The notes beneath the pieces are model-generated. The model saw only the letters and a program-made list of their open reading frames with translations, ran no database searches and was not told where the DNA came from. Made by a program: the position numbers and the translations under genes. Below are positions 1 through 7,022 of a stretch of 12,652 bases of DNA, in pieces. The stretch comes from JBEINZ01 sp040377825. Lineage in GTDB: Bacteria > Pseudomonadota > Alphaproteobacteria > Rhizobiales > Ancalomicrobiaceae. Numbering within the stretch: position 1 is the first letter of the stretch; each line of letters opens with the position of its first letter. Where the stretch lies: contig JBEINZ010000064.1 in NCBI GenBank assembly GCA_040377825.1, positions 1 through 12,652 of the forward strand. The letters run 5' to 3'.

Positions 1-687
1 CGTGGCGTAGCCTTCGCGGCGATGGGCACCGCTGGCCAGCGCTGCACGACGCTCCGGCGTTTGTTCGTCCATGACAGCGTCTACGGGGCGCTGGTTCCCC
101 GCCTGAAGGCGGCTTACGGCTCGGTCAGCATCGGCGATCCGCTGCAATCCGGCACGCTGGTCGGCCCGCTGATCGACGAGCGCGCCTTTCTCGGCATGCA
201 AGCCGCGCTTGAGGAAGCACGCGCGCTCGGCGGGGCTGTGACCGGCGGCGGGCGCGCATCGGTGCCAGGGCGCGAAGGCGGATTTTATGTTGCGCCAGCG
301 CTGGTCGAAATGCCCGAGCAGGCCGGACCAGTACTGAAAGAGACCTTCGCCCCGATCCTCTACGTCATGCGCCATGCTGATTTCGAAACGGCGATCGCCG
401 CCCAAAACGCCGTCGGCGCCGGATTATCGTCCTGCGTCTTCACCAATGACATGCGCGAGGCGGAATTGTTCTTGTCGGCGGTCGGATCCGACTGCGGCAT
501 CGCAAATGTCAATATCGGCCCCTCCGGCGCGGAAATCGGCGGGGCCTTCGGCGGCGAGAAGGAAACCGGCGGCGGCCGCGAGGCCGGTTCGGACAGCTGG
601 AAAGCCTATATGCGCCGCGCCACCAATACGCTGAATTACGGGCGCACCTTGCCGCTTGCGCAAGGCGTGACTTTTGACATGGGGTAA
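1..687 (+). CDS. ALDH7-family aldehyde dehydrogenase, C-terminal part (5' end outside window)
   Basis: This NAD(P)-dependent aldehyde dehydrogenase is read in frame 1 from the first base, so the N-terminal NAD-binding half lies outside the window. The visible part carries the catalytic cysteine in GTAGQRCTT (Cys at window codon 15), the KETFAPILYV segment (the ExxxPxL element near the active site), and a C-terminus with FGGEKETGGGREAGSDSWK. That block is typical of the ALDH7 group (antiquitin, alpha-aminoadipate semialdehyde dehydrogenase), which oxidises alpha-aminoadipic semialdehyde in lysine breakdown. Substrate is inferred from the family alone; no other lysine-degradation gene is visible next to it. 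The protein ends with a TAA at 685-687. GC-rich codon use fits the core genome, in contrast to the A/T-richer stretch that starts just downstream. Confidence 0.9.
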   Translation, partial: RGVAFAAMGTAGQRCTTLRRLFVHDSVYGALVPRLKAAYGSVSIGDPLQSGTLVGPLIDERAFLGMQAALEEARALGGAVTGGGRASVPGREGGFYVAPALVEMPEQAGPVLKETFAPILYVMRHADFETAIAAQNAVGAGLSSCVFTNDMREAELFLSAVGSDCGIANVNIGPSGAEIGGAFGGEKETGGGREAGSDSWKAYMRRATNTLNYGRTLPLAQGVTFDMG

Positions 688-776
688 GTCAGCGGTTCGT
701 TCAGCCGCCAGAAAAGGCGATAAAATACTTGACGAACAAAATGACTTGAATCATTGTCAAATCAAGATGTTAGGTC

Positions 777-1263
777 ATGCTCGTTCTTTCCAGCAAGATG
801 TTACAGGCCTTCTATCTGATGTGCACATCAAAGAATGTATCAGCAAGCACTAGGTTTGCCGTCTTCTCGGCATCTCTTACAAACCTATATGGTTTCGGCG
901 CCGTCGTATTCGTGTGGCGATGTGCTCCGGTCAGCTTGCTCCGAGGGTTGGCTCTGGCATCACGGTCAGATCCAATAAATCGATATGTAGAATTTCACGA
1001 TCCATACAAACGCGAATCAGGTTTGTTTATCGATCTTCAAGCTTAACAGGAAAGGCACCTATCAGCATTGCGCGAAGTACAATCTGCGTCGCTACGTCAC
1101 TAATTTTGATTTGCAATACAACAACTTTTCGGCGCTTGGCTTTGAGAATATAGATCGCTCAGTGAATGCGCTGACAGGCATCACAGGCAATCAGCTGCAG
1201 TACCGGTGCTCGTATTTAGGTACATTGAACAAAAGCAGCGCTAGTGTTTGGGCAAAGGCATGA
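777..1263 (+). pseudogene. Decayed IS1595-family (ISXO2-like) transposase remnant
   Basis: No intact gene is present, but pieces of one transposase appear in order across shifting frames. Frame 3 from 777 gives MLQAFYLMCTSKN, like the family's 'WLYAIYLMSTSKKG'. Frame 2 at 839-960 gives RLLGISYKPIWF then RRRRIRVAMCSGQLAP, with a TAG at 851. Frame 1 from about 1003 gives IHTNANQVCLSIFK, then GTYQHCAKYNLRRYVTNFD and YNNFSALG, and on to a stop at 1261-1263. This order matches the C-terminal two thirds of ISXO2-type DDE transposases. The block that should hold the first catalytic aspartates, between about 950 and 1000, is missing, so it cannot be active. I see no terminal inverted repeats, so element ends are undefined. 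Family assignment rests on remembered motifs. Confidence 0.75.
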
Positions 1264-1275
1264 TAGGGTTTGGCC

Positions 1276-2079
1276 ATGGATGATGGGCGCATCGAGCTTG
1301 TAATTGAGGGGCTTCCTGAAAAAGACGGGAAAGTCCTGCTCAGCACACTTATGTGCGAAATCCAATCCTTGAGCGCCGTCCTGAGCAGGCTAGATCGTGA
1401 AGCAGGCGATGGGAAAAGCGGAAGCGCTTTTGAAGTCGTTGAAATGTCTTATGCGAGCCCATATCGGATAGCTGTGGAACCGAGGCCGATTCCGAATGCG
1501 GTGTTCACTGGTCAGATTGTGGTCGCGTCGCTTGTTGACGTATTTGCGGCCCTTTTGGCGAAAGGCACTTTGGATCAATTCGATTCTGATGTGTTGGAAC
1601 CCATCCGGGCACTGGCTAAGCCGGTCGGAAAAGTCGTCAAGAATGTAACTCTACGAATTGGGGATACAATTTTAGAGATGAACGCGCGCATTGTTGCGCG
1701 TATCGACGAAGCTCTCGCCGTTGAAGACGAGTGTGAGGGCTTTATTGAGGGTATGCTAGAGCAAATCAATCTCCACGGCGGAGCTAACACGTTCCACATT
1801 TTTCCGGAGATCGGACCGAAGAAGGTATCTTGTCACTTCGCCTCAGCACTCATTGATGATGCCGTTGCGGCTGTAGGACGACGGGTTGAAGTGACAGGGA
1901 CTCTAAGATATCGCGCTGGAGCATCTTTACCGCATGAAATTTCCGTTACTGGTGTAGAGGCATATCCACCTGATGCTGATTTGGCCGATTGGGAAGACCT
2001 GCGTGGCCGCGCACCTGATGCAACCGGCACACTAAGCAGCGAAGCATTTATTCGGGAGCAGCGCGATGCCTGGCTCTAG
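1276..2079 (+). CDS. Conserved-looking hypothetical protein, first gene of the PIN-domain operon
   Basis: Function unknown. ATG 1276 is chosen because GATAGGG (1262-1268) lies 7 bases upstream; an in-frame TTG at 1270 would add two residues. The product is 267 aa, soluble, with no signal peptide. It opens with a strand-helix pattern (RIELVIEGLPEKDGK, then a helix rich in Leu and Ser), has a hydrophobic stretch VVASLVDVFAALLA too short and isolated for a clear membrane segment, then an acidic helical middle. A beta-rich part follows (VGRRVEVTGTLRYRAG, HEISVTGVEAYPP). The tail runs DLRGRAPDATGTLSSEAFIREQRDAWL; such short arginine and acidic helices ending in a tryptophan resemble toxin-binding tails of antitoxins, which is inference. 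It overlaps the PIN gene by 14 bases, so the two are probably translationally coupled. Codon use is A/T-richer than in the flanking core genes. Confidence 0.8.
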   Translation: MDDGRIELVIEGLPEKDGKVLLSTLMCEIQSLSAVLSRLDREAGDGKSGSAFEVVEMSYASPYRIAVEPRPIPNAVFTGQIVVASLVDVFAALLAKGTLDQFDSDVLEPIRALAKPVGKVVKNVTLRIGDTILEMNARIVARIDEALAVEDECEGFIEGMLEQINLHGGANTFHIFPEIGPKKVSCHFASALIDDAVAAVGRRVEVTGTLRYRAGASLPHEISVTGVEAYPPDADLADWEDLRGRAPDATGTLSSEAFIREQRDAWL

Positions 2080-2580
2080 CCCAGTCTATTACTGGGATGC
2101 TTGTCTTTTTCTGGCTTGGATCAAGGATGAAGAGCGACCTACTGGGGAGATGGACGGAGTTCGAGAGATAATTGATCTTTCGAAGAAGCGGGATGCGACC
2201 ATCATGACATCGGTATTGACAACAGTCGAAGTTCTTTCTGCAAAGATACCGGCTGGGATGGACACACTTTTCCAGCAGCTTATGCGGCGGGTGCGTCGCG
2301 TCGGAATCGACACGAAAATCGTAACGCTGGCTCACGATATTCGGAATCATTATACGAAAATGGGTGGCAAGACTGTTGCCACCCTGACGCAATCCATTTA
2401 GCAACTGCAATTATCTGGAGAGCAACCGAGTTCCACACATTTGACCTCCTGGGTAGTCGTCAGTCGCTTGGTCTCATCCCACTTTCCGGTGACGTCGCGG
2501 GCAATAGATTAATAATATGCAAACCTAAGGCAAAGCGCCCACAACTCGATCTGCGAAAGCCAAAACCTTCCAGCAAATGA
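2066..2580 (+). pseudogene. PIN-domain (VapC-like) protein broken by a one-base frameshift
   Basis: PIN domains are Mg-dependent ribonucleases with three or four conserved acidic residues. ATG 2066 follows GGGAG (2054-2058). The frame as read gives 111 aa and stops at TAG 2399-2401. It holds the first acidic residue in VYYWDACLFLAWI (Asp11) and the second in SVLTTVEVLSAK (Glu55). From about 2383 the -1 frame continues the domain without a break: PDAIHLATAIIWRATEFHTFD, interrupted by no stop, then to TGA 2578-2580. It contains the third and fourth acids (Asp of PDAIHL, Asp of HTFD). Adding one C to the CCC run at 2382-2384 would restore a protein of about 171 aa. As it stands the product lacks half of the active site. 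A sequencing error is possible. The upstream 267-aa gene is the natural partner candidate. Confidence 0.8.
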
Positions 2581-2711
2581 ACATCAGTTTTGAGAATGCT
2601 GCCCGCACCCTCACATGCGACGAGTGCGAAGGGCGCTTCGATGCGGCTGATGGGGAGATTGTGCAGCCTAAACCGAAACCTAATCCGCCGCCCAAAAGAC
2701 CGAAATCTTAA
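2577..2711 (+). CDS. 44-aa CxxC mini-protein, third gene of the PIN operon
   Basis: This short frame starts at ATG 2577, which overlaps the stop of the restored PIN frame as ATGA, a classic coupled-translation junction. It ends at TAA 2709-2711. The N-terminal half has one CDEC pair (Cys14 and Cys17) after LT, as in a half zinc ribbon, and an acidic stretch (FDAADGEI). The C-terminal third is a basic proline-rich tail (QPKPKPNPPPKRPKS). One CxxC pair could bind metal only as a dimer or with a partner. No Shine-Dalgarno is evident in front, which fits dependence on upstream translation. The frameshift in the PIN gene would stop ribosomes about 175 bases earlier and so may reduce its expression. 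No known family recognised; a real gene is supported by the overlap geometry and composition only. Confidence 0.55.
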   Translation: MNISFENAARTLTCDECEGRFDAADGEIVQPKPKPNPPPKRPKS

Positions 2712-2720
2712 ACTAAACGG

Positions 2721-2744
2721 AACCCGCTGAATCGGCAGGGTTTT
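2721..2744 (+). terminator. Possible rho-independent terminator of the PIN operon
   Basis: Ten bases after the mini-protein stop, AACCCGC pairs with GCAGGGTT (one bulged A, loop of about 7) and is followed by TTTT. The stem is short, so this is a modest candidate. Its place at the end of the operon and facing the porin terminator supports it. Confidence 0.45.
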
Positions 2745-2797
2745 CGTATTAGGGTCACGCTAAGAGCGGACGCGGTTTGTAATAAATATAATCGCCC

Positions 2798-2825
2798 AAA
2801 AAAAGACCCGGCGGAGACCGCCGGG
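2798..2825 (-). terminator. Rho-independent terminator of the porin gene
   Basis: A perfect 8-bp stem, CCCGGCGG (2807-2814) and CCGCCGGG (2818-2825) around a 3-base AGA loop, is followed on the minus strand by a run of seven T (A run at 2798-2804). It lies 30 bases past the porin stop codon, as expected for an intrinsic terminator of a highly expressed gene. Confidence 0.9.
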
Positions 2826-2855
2826 CCAAATTCGCGGATTACGCGTTGGTTTGGG

Positions 2856-4220
2856 TCAGAAGTTACGCTTGACCTGCAGAACGCCAACCCAGGCGCTGGC
2901 ATCGCCAAGCGCGCTGGTGCCGCCAAATGCCGTATTGTAAGCGGATTTGGTGGCGCCGGAGAAGTCGATGCTCTGATATTCCAAGCCGGCGCTGATTCCG
3001 AGATTATTCACCGGCGTCCACGTTGCCGATGACGAAATACGCCATGCGGTGAAGTCGTTTGCACCCACTTGGTCGACATCCGCATAGCCGGCGTCGATCG
3101 CGGCGCTGACGGTCGGCGTGAAGACATGGTTGAAGGTGCCATTGATCGACCAGGCCTGGGTCTGGGCGAGAGCACTGGTGGTGGTGACCGTTGTCGTAAC
3201 GGTACCGGTTGCGGAGTCGGTCGCAACAGCCGAGTTCGCTGTTGTCATGTAGTCCGCCGCGAGGCCGGCGAGGCCGAGATAGCGAACCGCGCCCTCGGTA
3301 TAGCCGCCCTCAAGGGCGATATAGTCGCCCGTGCCCAACATTGGCAGGTTGACCTTCACGCCGCCCTGAATGGCATAGCCCCAGTCATCGCCGCCGATGG
3401 TGGAAGCATCGTAGTTCTGGTGAGCGGCCACGGAGATCTGCGCCGCGCCCCAGGCTTGGGTCAGGTTGATATTGGCGACGACATCGGGAACCCGATTGCC
3501 GCCGTATGTTTGCTGATAGGTTGGAGTTGTAACGGTTGTAACGGTTCCGACGGGAACGCCGGCGCCGGCCAGGGCCGAGGGGAACGCGGCCGTGCCCGGC
3601 GTACCGGTGGCGCGCTGGCCGCCGGTGGTCGGATCTTCGAGCGATAGGGTCGCCGAAACGCCGTTGCCGGCGTTGAACGTGTAGGACAGTAGGTTCGTGC
3701 TGTGGTCAGCCCAGAACGGTTCGAAGACCGTTTCGAGCGAACCGCCGGTGTGGAAGTTGAATGCAGATCCCGCATACCCAACCGTTAGGCCGCCGAGTTG
3801 GATATAGGCCTTATCGATGCTGCCGGAGGCCGGGCGCACATCGATGAACGAACGAAGCAGACCAAACTCCGTGCTGGTACGAGCATCGAATGTGACCGAC
3901 GCGGCAACCGCCGAGCCGTAGGTGTTCGACGAACGGGTTGAGTCGCTATACGAACCGGTCGACGGAATGAATTCGCCGGTCGTTGCGCCACGAGCGATCG
4001 AGGAGCGATTATCGCTGCCGACGAATGCACGGGCGCGGACGAATCCGCCGATCTTCAGGCAGGTGTCGCCACCCGGGATGTAGAAGAAGCCCGCGCCGTA
4101 GGCGTCGCAGACCTTAACGTAATCGACGGCGGCCGGAGCCGGGCGACCGAGATCGGCTGCCTGAGCTGCCGAGGCGGCACCGAACATGGCGACAGCCATG
4201 GTAGCCAGCTTGAACTTCAT
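2856..4220 (-). CDS. Outer-membrane porin, Porin_2 (alphaproteobacterial Omp2-like) family
   Basis: The 454-aa product forms beta-barrel channels for small hydrophilic solutes in the outer membrane. Residues 1-21 are a signal peptide (KFK, hydrophobic core, cleavage after AQA before ADLGRPAPA). The mature N-terminus has VDYVKVCDAYGAGFFYIPG and DTCLKIGG with cysteines 38 and 54, the hallmark of the rhizobial Porin_2 family; the protein ends in phenylalanine (VKRNF), the usual sorting signal for barrel assembly. Start is fixed by a strong AAGGGGG site in front of ATG 4218-4220. Two Thr/Val-rich low-complexity stretches (residues 225-234 and 338-349) probably sit in surface loops. The gene has a long upstream leader region and its own terminator, so it is likely a single-gene unit. 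Confidence 0.95.
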   Translation of the reverse strand: MKFKLATMAVAMFGAASAAQAADLGRPAPAAVDYVKVCDAYGAGFFYIPGGDTCLKIGGFVRARAFVGSDNRSSIARGATTGEFIPSTGSYSDSTRSSNTYGSAVAASVTFDARTSTEFGLLRSFIDVRPASGSIDKAYIQLGGLTVGYAGSAFNFHTGGSLETVFEPFWADHSTNLLSYTFNAGNGVSATLSLEDPTTGGQRATGTPGTAAFPSALAGAGVPVGTVTTVTTPTYQQTYGGNRVPDVVANINLTQAWGAAQISVAAHQNYDASTIGGDDWGYAIQGGVKVNLPMLGTGDYIALEGGYTEGAVRYLGLAGLAADYMTTANSAVATDSATGTVTTTVTTTSALAQTQAWSINGTFNHVFTPTVSAAIDAGYADVDQVGANDFTAWRISSSATWTPVNNLGISAGLEYQSIDFSGATKSAYNTAFGGTSALGDASAWVGVLQVKRNF

Positions 4221-4741
4221 AAAAACCCCCTTGTTAAGTCGACTTCACCCCGACAAAACGCCCTGCCCCGGCCCGAATGACTTTGAGCCGAAGCTCCGGG
4301 ACTCGCCGTGTCGTCGAGTGACGCAACCATAAACATAGATATTTGAATTCATGAAGTTGGCAGCAGCGGAAACATGCGATTTCCGCTACGTTTAAGGTGT
4401 TTGTTGCTACGGAAGCACAGTCATTTTTCTGAATGTGTTTAGTCCATTTTGCAATTGAACCTAGAACCCACCCGGTCCGCCAACGGAAAAAGCGACGTCA
4501 TGGCAACGGGTTCCGCCAATTAGACCTGAGCACGAGGGTCGCGTTTCTATTCGCGCCCTTGGGCCGCCGACCGTCAACACGGTAAGCTCGATCAAGGCCC
4601 GTCGGGTTGTTCATAAGAGGTGCCGCTTGTGAGAATTGGGGACAACTCAGCGCGAGTTTGGCGACTCGAGTCGCGGGTTCGACTGGGAACAGACCCGTCA
4701 AACGGTCGTGAGTCGGTTGGTCAGGGGAGCTTGAGCCGGCC
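4221..4741 (-). promoter_or_regulatory. Porin upstream region, gene-free, with a perfect inverted repeat and a UUCG hairpin
   Basis: About 520 bases separate the porin start from the end of the acyl-CoA dehydrogenase gene. I see no convincing gene: the only long frame on the minus strand starts inside the neighbouring gene. The porin promoter must lie here, but no clear -35/-10 pair could be picked. Two structures stand out: AGCGGAAA / TTTCCGCT (4365-4387), and GAGC-TTCG-GCTC (4285-4296 read on the minus strand), a small stable tetraloop hairpin that would lie in the 5' leader of the porin mRNA if transcription starts upstream of it. Confidence 0.5.
4365..4387. repeat. Perfect 8-bp inverted repeat upstream of the porin
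   Basis: AGCGGAAA (4365-4372), a 7-base spacer CATGCGA, then TTTCCGCT (4380-4387). It lies about 145 bases upstream of the porin start, is not followed by a T run on either strand, and so looks more like a regulator binding site than a terminator. No regulator can be named. Confidence 0.5.
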
Positions 4742-5941
4742 CTAATTTCGCCAGCGCCAGAAATCCGCGCCCTCGGCGCGAAACGCATCGGCGACCACCA
4801 TTTTGTGGACCTCGGACGCGCCGTCGACCAGCCGCGCCTGCCGAGCGTAGCGGTAAATCCATTCAAGGACGGTATCCTTGGAATAGCCCCGCGCGCCGGT
4901 CAGTTGAATGGCCGTGTCGGCCGCCTCGTGCAATGTGTCGGCGACGTGGATCTTGGCCATGGAAATCTCGGACTTCGCCCGCTCGCCACGATCGAGCAGC
5001 CACGCCGCCTTCATGACGAGAAGCCGACCGATCTCGATGCGGTGCGCGACCTCGCCCATGCGGATCCGCACGCTCTCCCGGTCGGCGAGGCGCATGCCGA
5101 AGCCTTCGCGCTCGGCGACATAGGCGGAGGCTATTTCCATGGCGCGTCTCGCAAGGCCGAGCCAGCGCATGCAGTGCGTGAGGCGCGCCGGTCCGAGACG
5201 GATCTGGGTCACCTTCAGACCCTCCCCGATACCAAGCAGGACGTTCTCGTCGGGAATTTCTAGACCGTCGAACATCAGTTCGCAGTGCCCGCCATGCTCT
5301 TCCGGCCCCATGATCGGGATGCGGCGAAGGATCGACCAGCCAGGCTGATCGCGGTCGAACAGAAAGGCCGTGAGGCCCTTGCGCGGATCGTCGGATGTCC
5401 GGGCCATCAGGATGAAGTGCTGGGCGACGCCGGCGCCCGTGATAAACCACTTCCGGCCTTCGATGATCCATCGGCCGCCCTTGCGGTTGGCGCGGGTCAT
5501 GATCATGGAGGGATCGGACCCGCCACCGGGATGAGGCTCGGTCATGGCGAAAGCCGAGCGAACGCGACCATCCACGATGGGCGTGAGCCAACGGGCTTTT
5601 TGAGCAGACGTGCCGACCGCGGCAAGCAGGCTCATGTTGCCGTCATCGGGAGCCGCGCAATTCAGCGCGACAGGGCCAAACAACGCGCGGTTCGCCTCTT
5701 CGTAGATCGAAGCACAAGCAACCTTCGAAAGGCCCATGCCGCCGTCTTGCCTGGGCACTTGCGGCGCCCACAAACCGGCCGTGCGCGCCGCTTCGCGTAG
5801 CGCATCGAGTTTCGCAAGCGTGACGTTTTCATGCGCGTCCCAGGCGGCCGGATCCCGTTCGAGCGGGATTGCATGGGCTTCGACAAAGTCGCGGGTGCGC
5901 GCGCGAAGATCCTCGATCTCAGGGGTTAAGGCGAAATCCAT
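4742..5941 (-). CDS. Acyl-CoA dehydrogenase family protein (ACAD10/11-like)
   Basis: This 399-aa FAD enzyme is of full family length. Acyl-CoA dehydrogenases introduce a trans-2 double bond into acyl-CoA thioesters and pass electrons to ETF. In order: an N-terminal helical domain (1-125), the beta domain with the FAD/substrate signature FAMTEPHPGGGSDPS (131-145) and WIIEGRKWFITGAG (158-171), and the C-terminal helical domain with TAIQLTGARGYSKDTVLEW (343-361). The segment where medium-chain enzymes carry the catalytic glutamate (YEGT) reads VDGASEVHK, with Asp373 at that place, as in ACAD10/11-type members. Chain-length preference cannot be read. AAGGA 9 bases before ATG 5939-5941 supports the start. 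The galE stop lies 22 bases upstream on the same strand, so co-transcription is likely. Confidence 0.9.
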   Translation of the reverse strand: MDFALTPEIEDLRARTRDFVEAHAIPLERDPAAWDAHENVTLAKLDALREAARTAGLWAPQVPRQDGGMGLSKVACASIYEEANRALFGPVALNCAAPDDGNMSLLAAVGTSAQKARWLTPIVDGRVRSAFAMTEPHPGGGSDPSMIMTRANRKGGRWIIEGRKWFITGAGVAQHFILMARTSDDPRKGLTAFLFDRDQPGWSILRRIPIMGPEEHGGHCELMFDGLEIPDENVLLGIGEGLKVTQIRLGPARLTHCMRWLGLARRAMEIASAYVAEREGFGMRLADRESVRIRMGEVAHRIEIGRLLVMKAAWLLDRGERAKSEISMAKIHVADTLHEAADTAIQLTGARGYSKDTVLEWIYRYARQARLVDGASEVHKMVVADAFRAEGADFWRWRN

Positions 5942-5963
5942 GAGAACGGGTCCTTCGGATGCG

Positions 5964-6953
5964 CTAGAATTGATTGCGTCGGCGCAAATGCGTTTCCCAA
6001 GCTAGGGCGTGGGATACGATCGTGTCGAGATCGTCGTAACGCGGCGTCCAGCCGAGTGTTGCGCGAATACGCTCGGCGTTTGCGACCACTTTTGGACTAT
6101 CGCCCGCCCGGCGCGGACCATGGCGCACATTAAGCGGCTTGCCGCCGACCCGCTCCACGGACCGCAGCACCTCAAGCACCGAAAAACCACGCGCATAGCC
6201 GCAATTGGCGATCAAGTTCGTGCCACCGCCCCTCAAGTGATCGAGCGCCAGACCATGCGCCGCGATCAGGTCGCTCACGTGAATATAGTCGCGCACGCCG
6301 GTGCCGTCGGGCGTGGCGTAGTCGGTCCCGAAGACGTCTATGCCATCCCGCTCGCCGAGAAAGGCCTCGCAGGCGACCTTGATCAGGTGCGTGGCGCCCT
6401 TGGTCGATTGACCCGCGCGCCCGCGCGGATCGGCACCCGCCACGTTGAAGTAGCGTAGCGCCGCGTAGCGGAAATCATGGGCCTTGGCCACGTCGGCGAG
6501 CATCATCTCCGTCATGAGCTTGGACGTGCCATAGGGCGACAGCGGCTTGAGCGGTACGTCCTCATCAACGGGGATGCGCTCAGGGTCGCCATAGACGGCG
6601 GCCGTGGAGGAGAAAACGAAGGCCCGCACGCCGCCGGCAATTGCGGCCGCGATCAGGGCGCGCGATTTCACGGTGTTGTTGAGATAGTAGGCCAGCGGAT
6701 CGGCAACCGACTCCGGCACGACGACCGATCCGGCGAAATGGATGATCGCATCGACCTCATGCCGCTGGATGAGCGCGCCGACGAGCGCCTCGTCGCCGAT
6801 GTCGCCCTCGATAAGCGCGGCCTCGGGCGCGACGGCCCAGCGAAATCCCGTGCTGAGGCTGTCCAGGACGACGACTGTCTCGCCGCGATCGATGAGTTCC
6901 CAAACCATATGGCTGCCGATATAGCCGGCGCCCCCCGTGACAAGGACTGCCAT
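5964..6953 (-). CDS. galE: UDP-glucose 4-epimerase
   Basis: The 329-aa product interconverts UDP-glucose and UDP-galactose using bound NAD in the cytoplasm and feeds surface polysaccharide or galactose metabolism. It is an extended short-chain dehydrogenase: TGGAGYIG (residues 6-13) is the NAD-binding glycine motif, FSSTAAVYG (114-122) holds the catalytic Ser/Thr, and YGTSK (141-145) gives the Tyr-xxx-Lys pair. The segments ALRYFNVAGADP and GVRDYIHVSDL are characteristic of GalE rather than of general epimerases. Length fits the family. AAAGGA lies about 12 bases before ATG 6951-6953, slightly long spacing. The nearest upstream gene on this strand is the broken glutathione S-transferase, 69 bases away; downstream is the acyl-CoA dehydrogenase. 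No other sugar-nucleotide gene is visible. Confidence 0.95.
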   Translation of the reverse strand: MAVLVTGGAGYIGSHMVWELIDRGETVVVLDSLSTGFRWAVAPEAALIEGDIGDEALVGALIQRHEVDAIIHFAGSVVVPESVADPLAYYLNNTVKSRALIAAAIAGGVRAFVFSSTAAVYGDPERIPVDEDVPLKPLSPYGTSKLMTEMMLADVAKAHDFRYAALRYFNVAGADPRGRAGQSTKGATHLIKVACEAFLGERDGIDVFGTDYATPDGTGVRDYIHVSDLIAAHGLALDHLRGGGTNLIANCGYARGFSVLEVLRSVERVGGKPLNVRHGPRRAGDSPKVVANAERIRATLGWTPRYDDLDTIVSHALAWETHLRRRNQF

Positions 6954-7022
6954 CGATGTTGTGTCCTTTCTTTGGCCGAGATGACGATTGCCCGAGCTTG
7001 CTTCCGGTCGAGCATGCAGCAG

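Noticed and set aside
777..1046. An 89-codon open frame as an independent gene
   Set aside because: Its only meaningful stretch (LQAFYLMCTSKN) belongs to the decayed transposase, and it shifts out of that match after about 25 codons.
2381..2386. Programmed -1 frameshifting to make full-length PIN protein
   Set aside because: The local sequence is not a slippery heptamer and no strong stimulatory stem follows; a simple base loss in CCC is more likely.
4498..4866. A 122-codon minus-strand frame over the end of the acyl-CoA dehydrogenase gene
   Set aside because: It starts inside the real gene in another frame and shows no domain, signal peptide or consistent composition.
4863..5591. A 242-codon minus-strand frame
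   Set aside because: It is an out-of-frame shadow of the acyl-CoA dehydrogenase gene, rich in Arg, His and Asp as is usual for shadows in GC-rich DNA.
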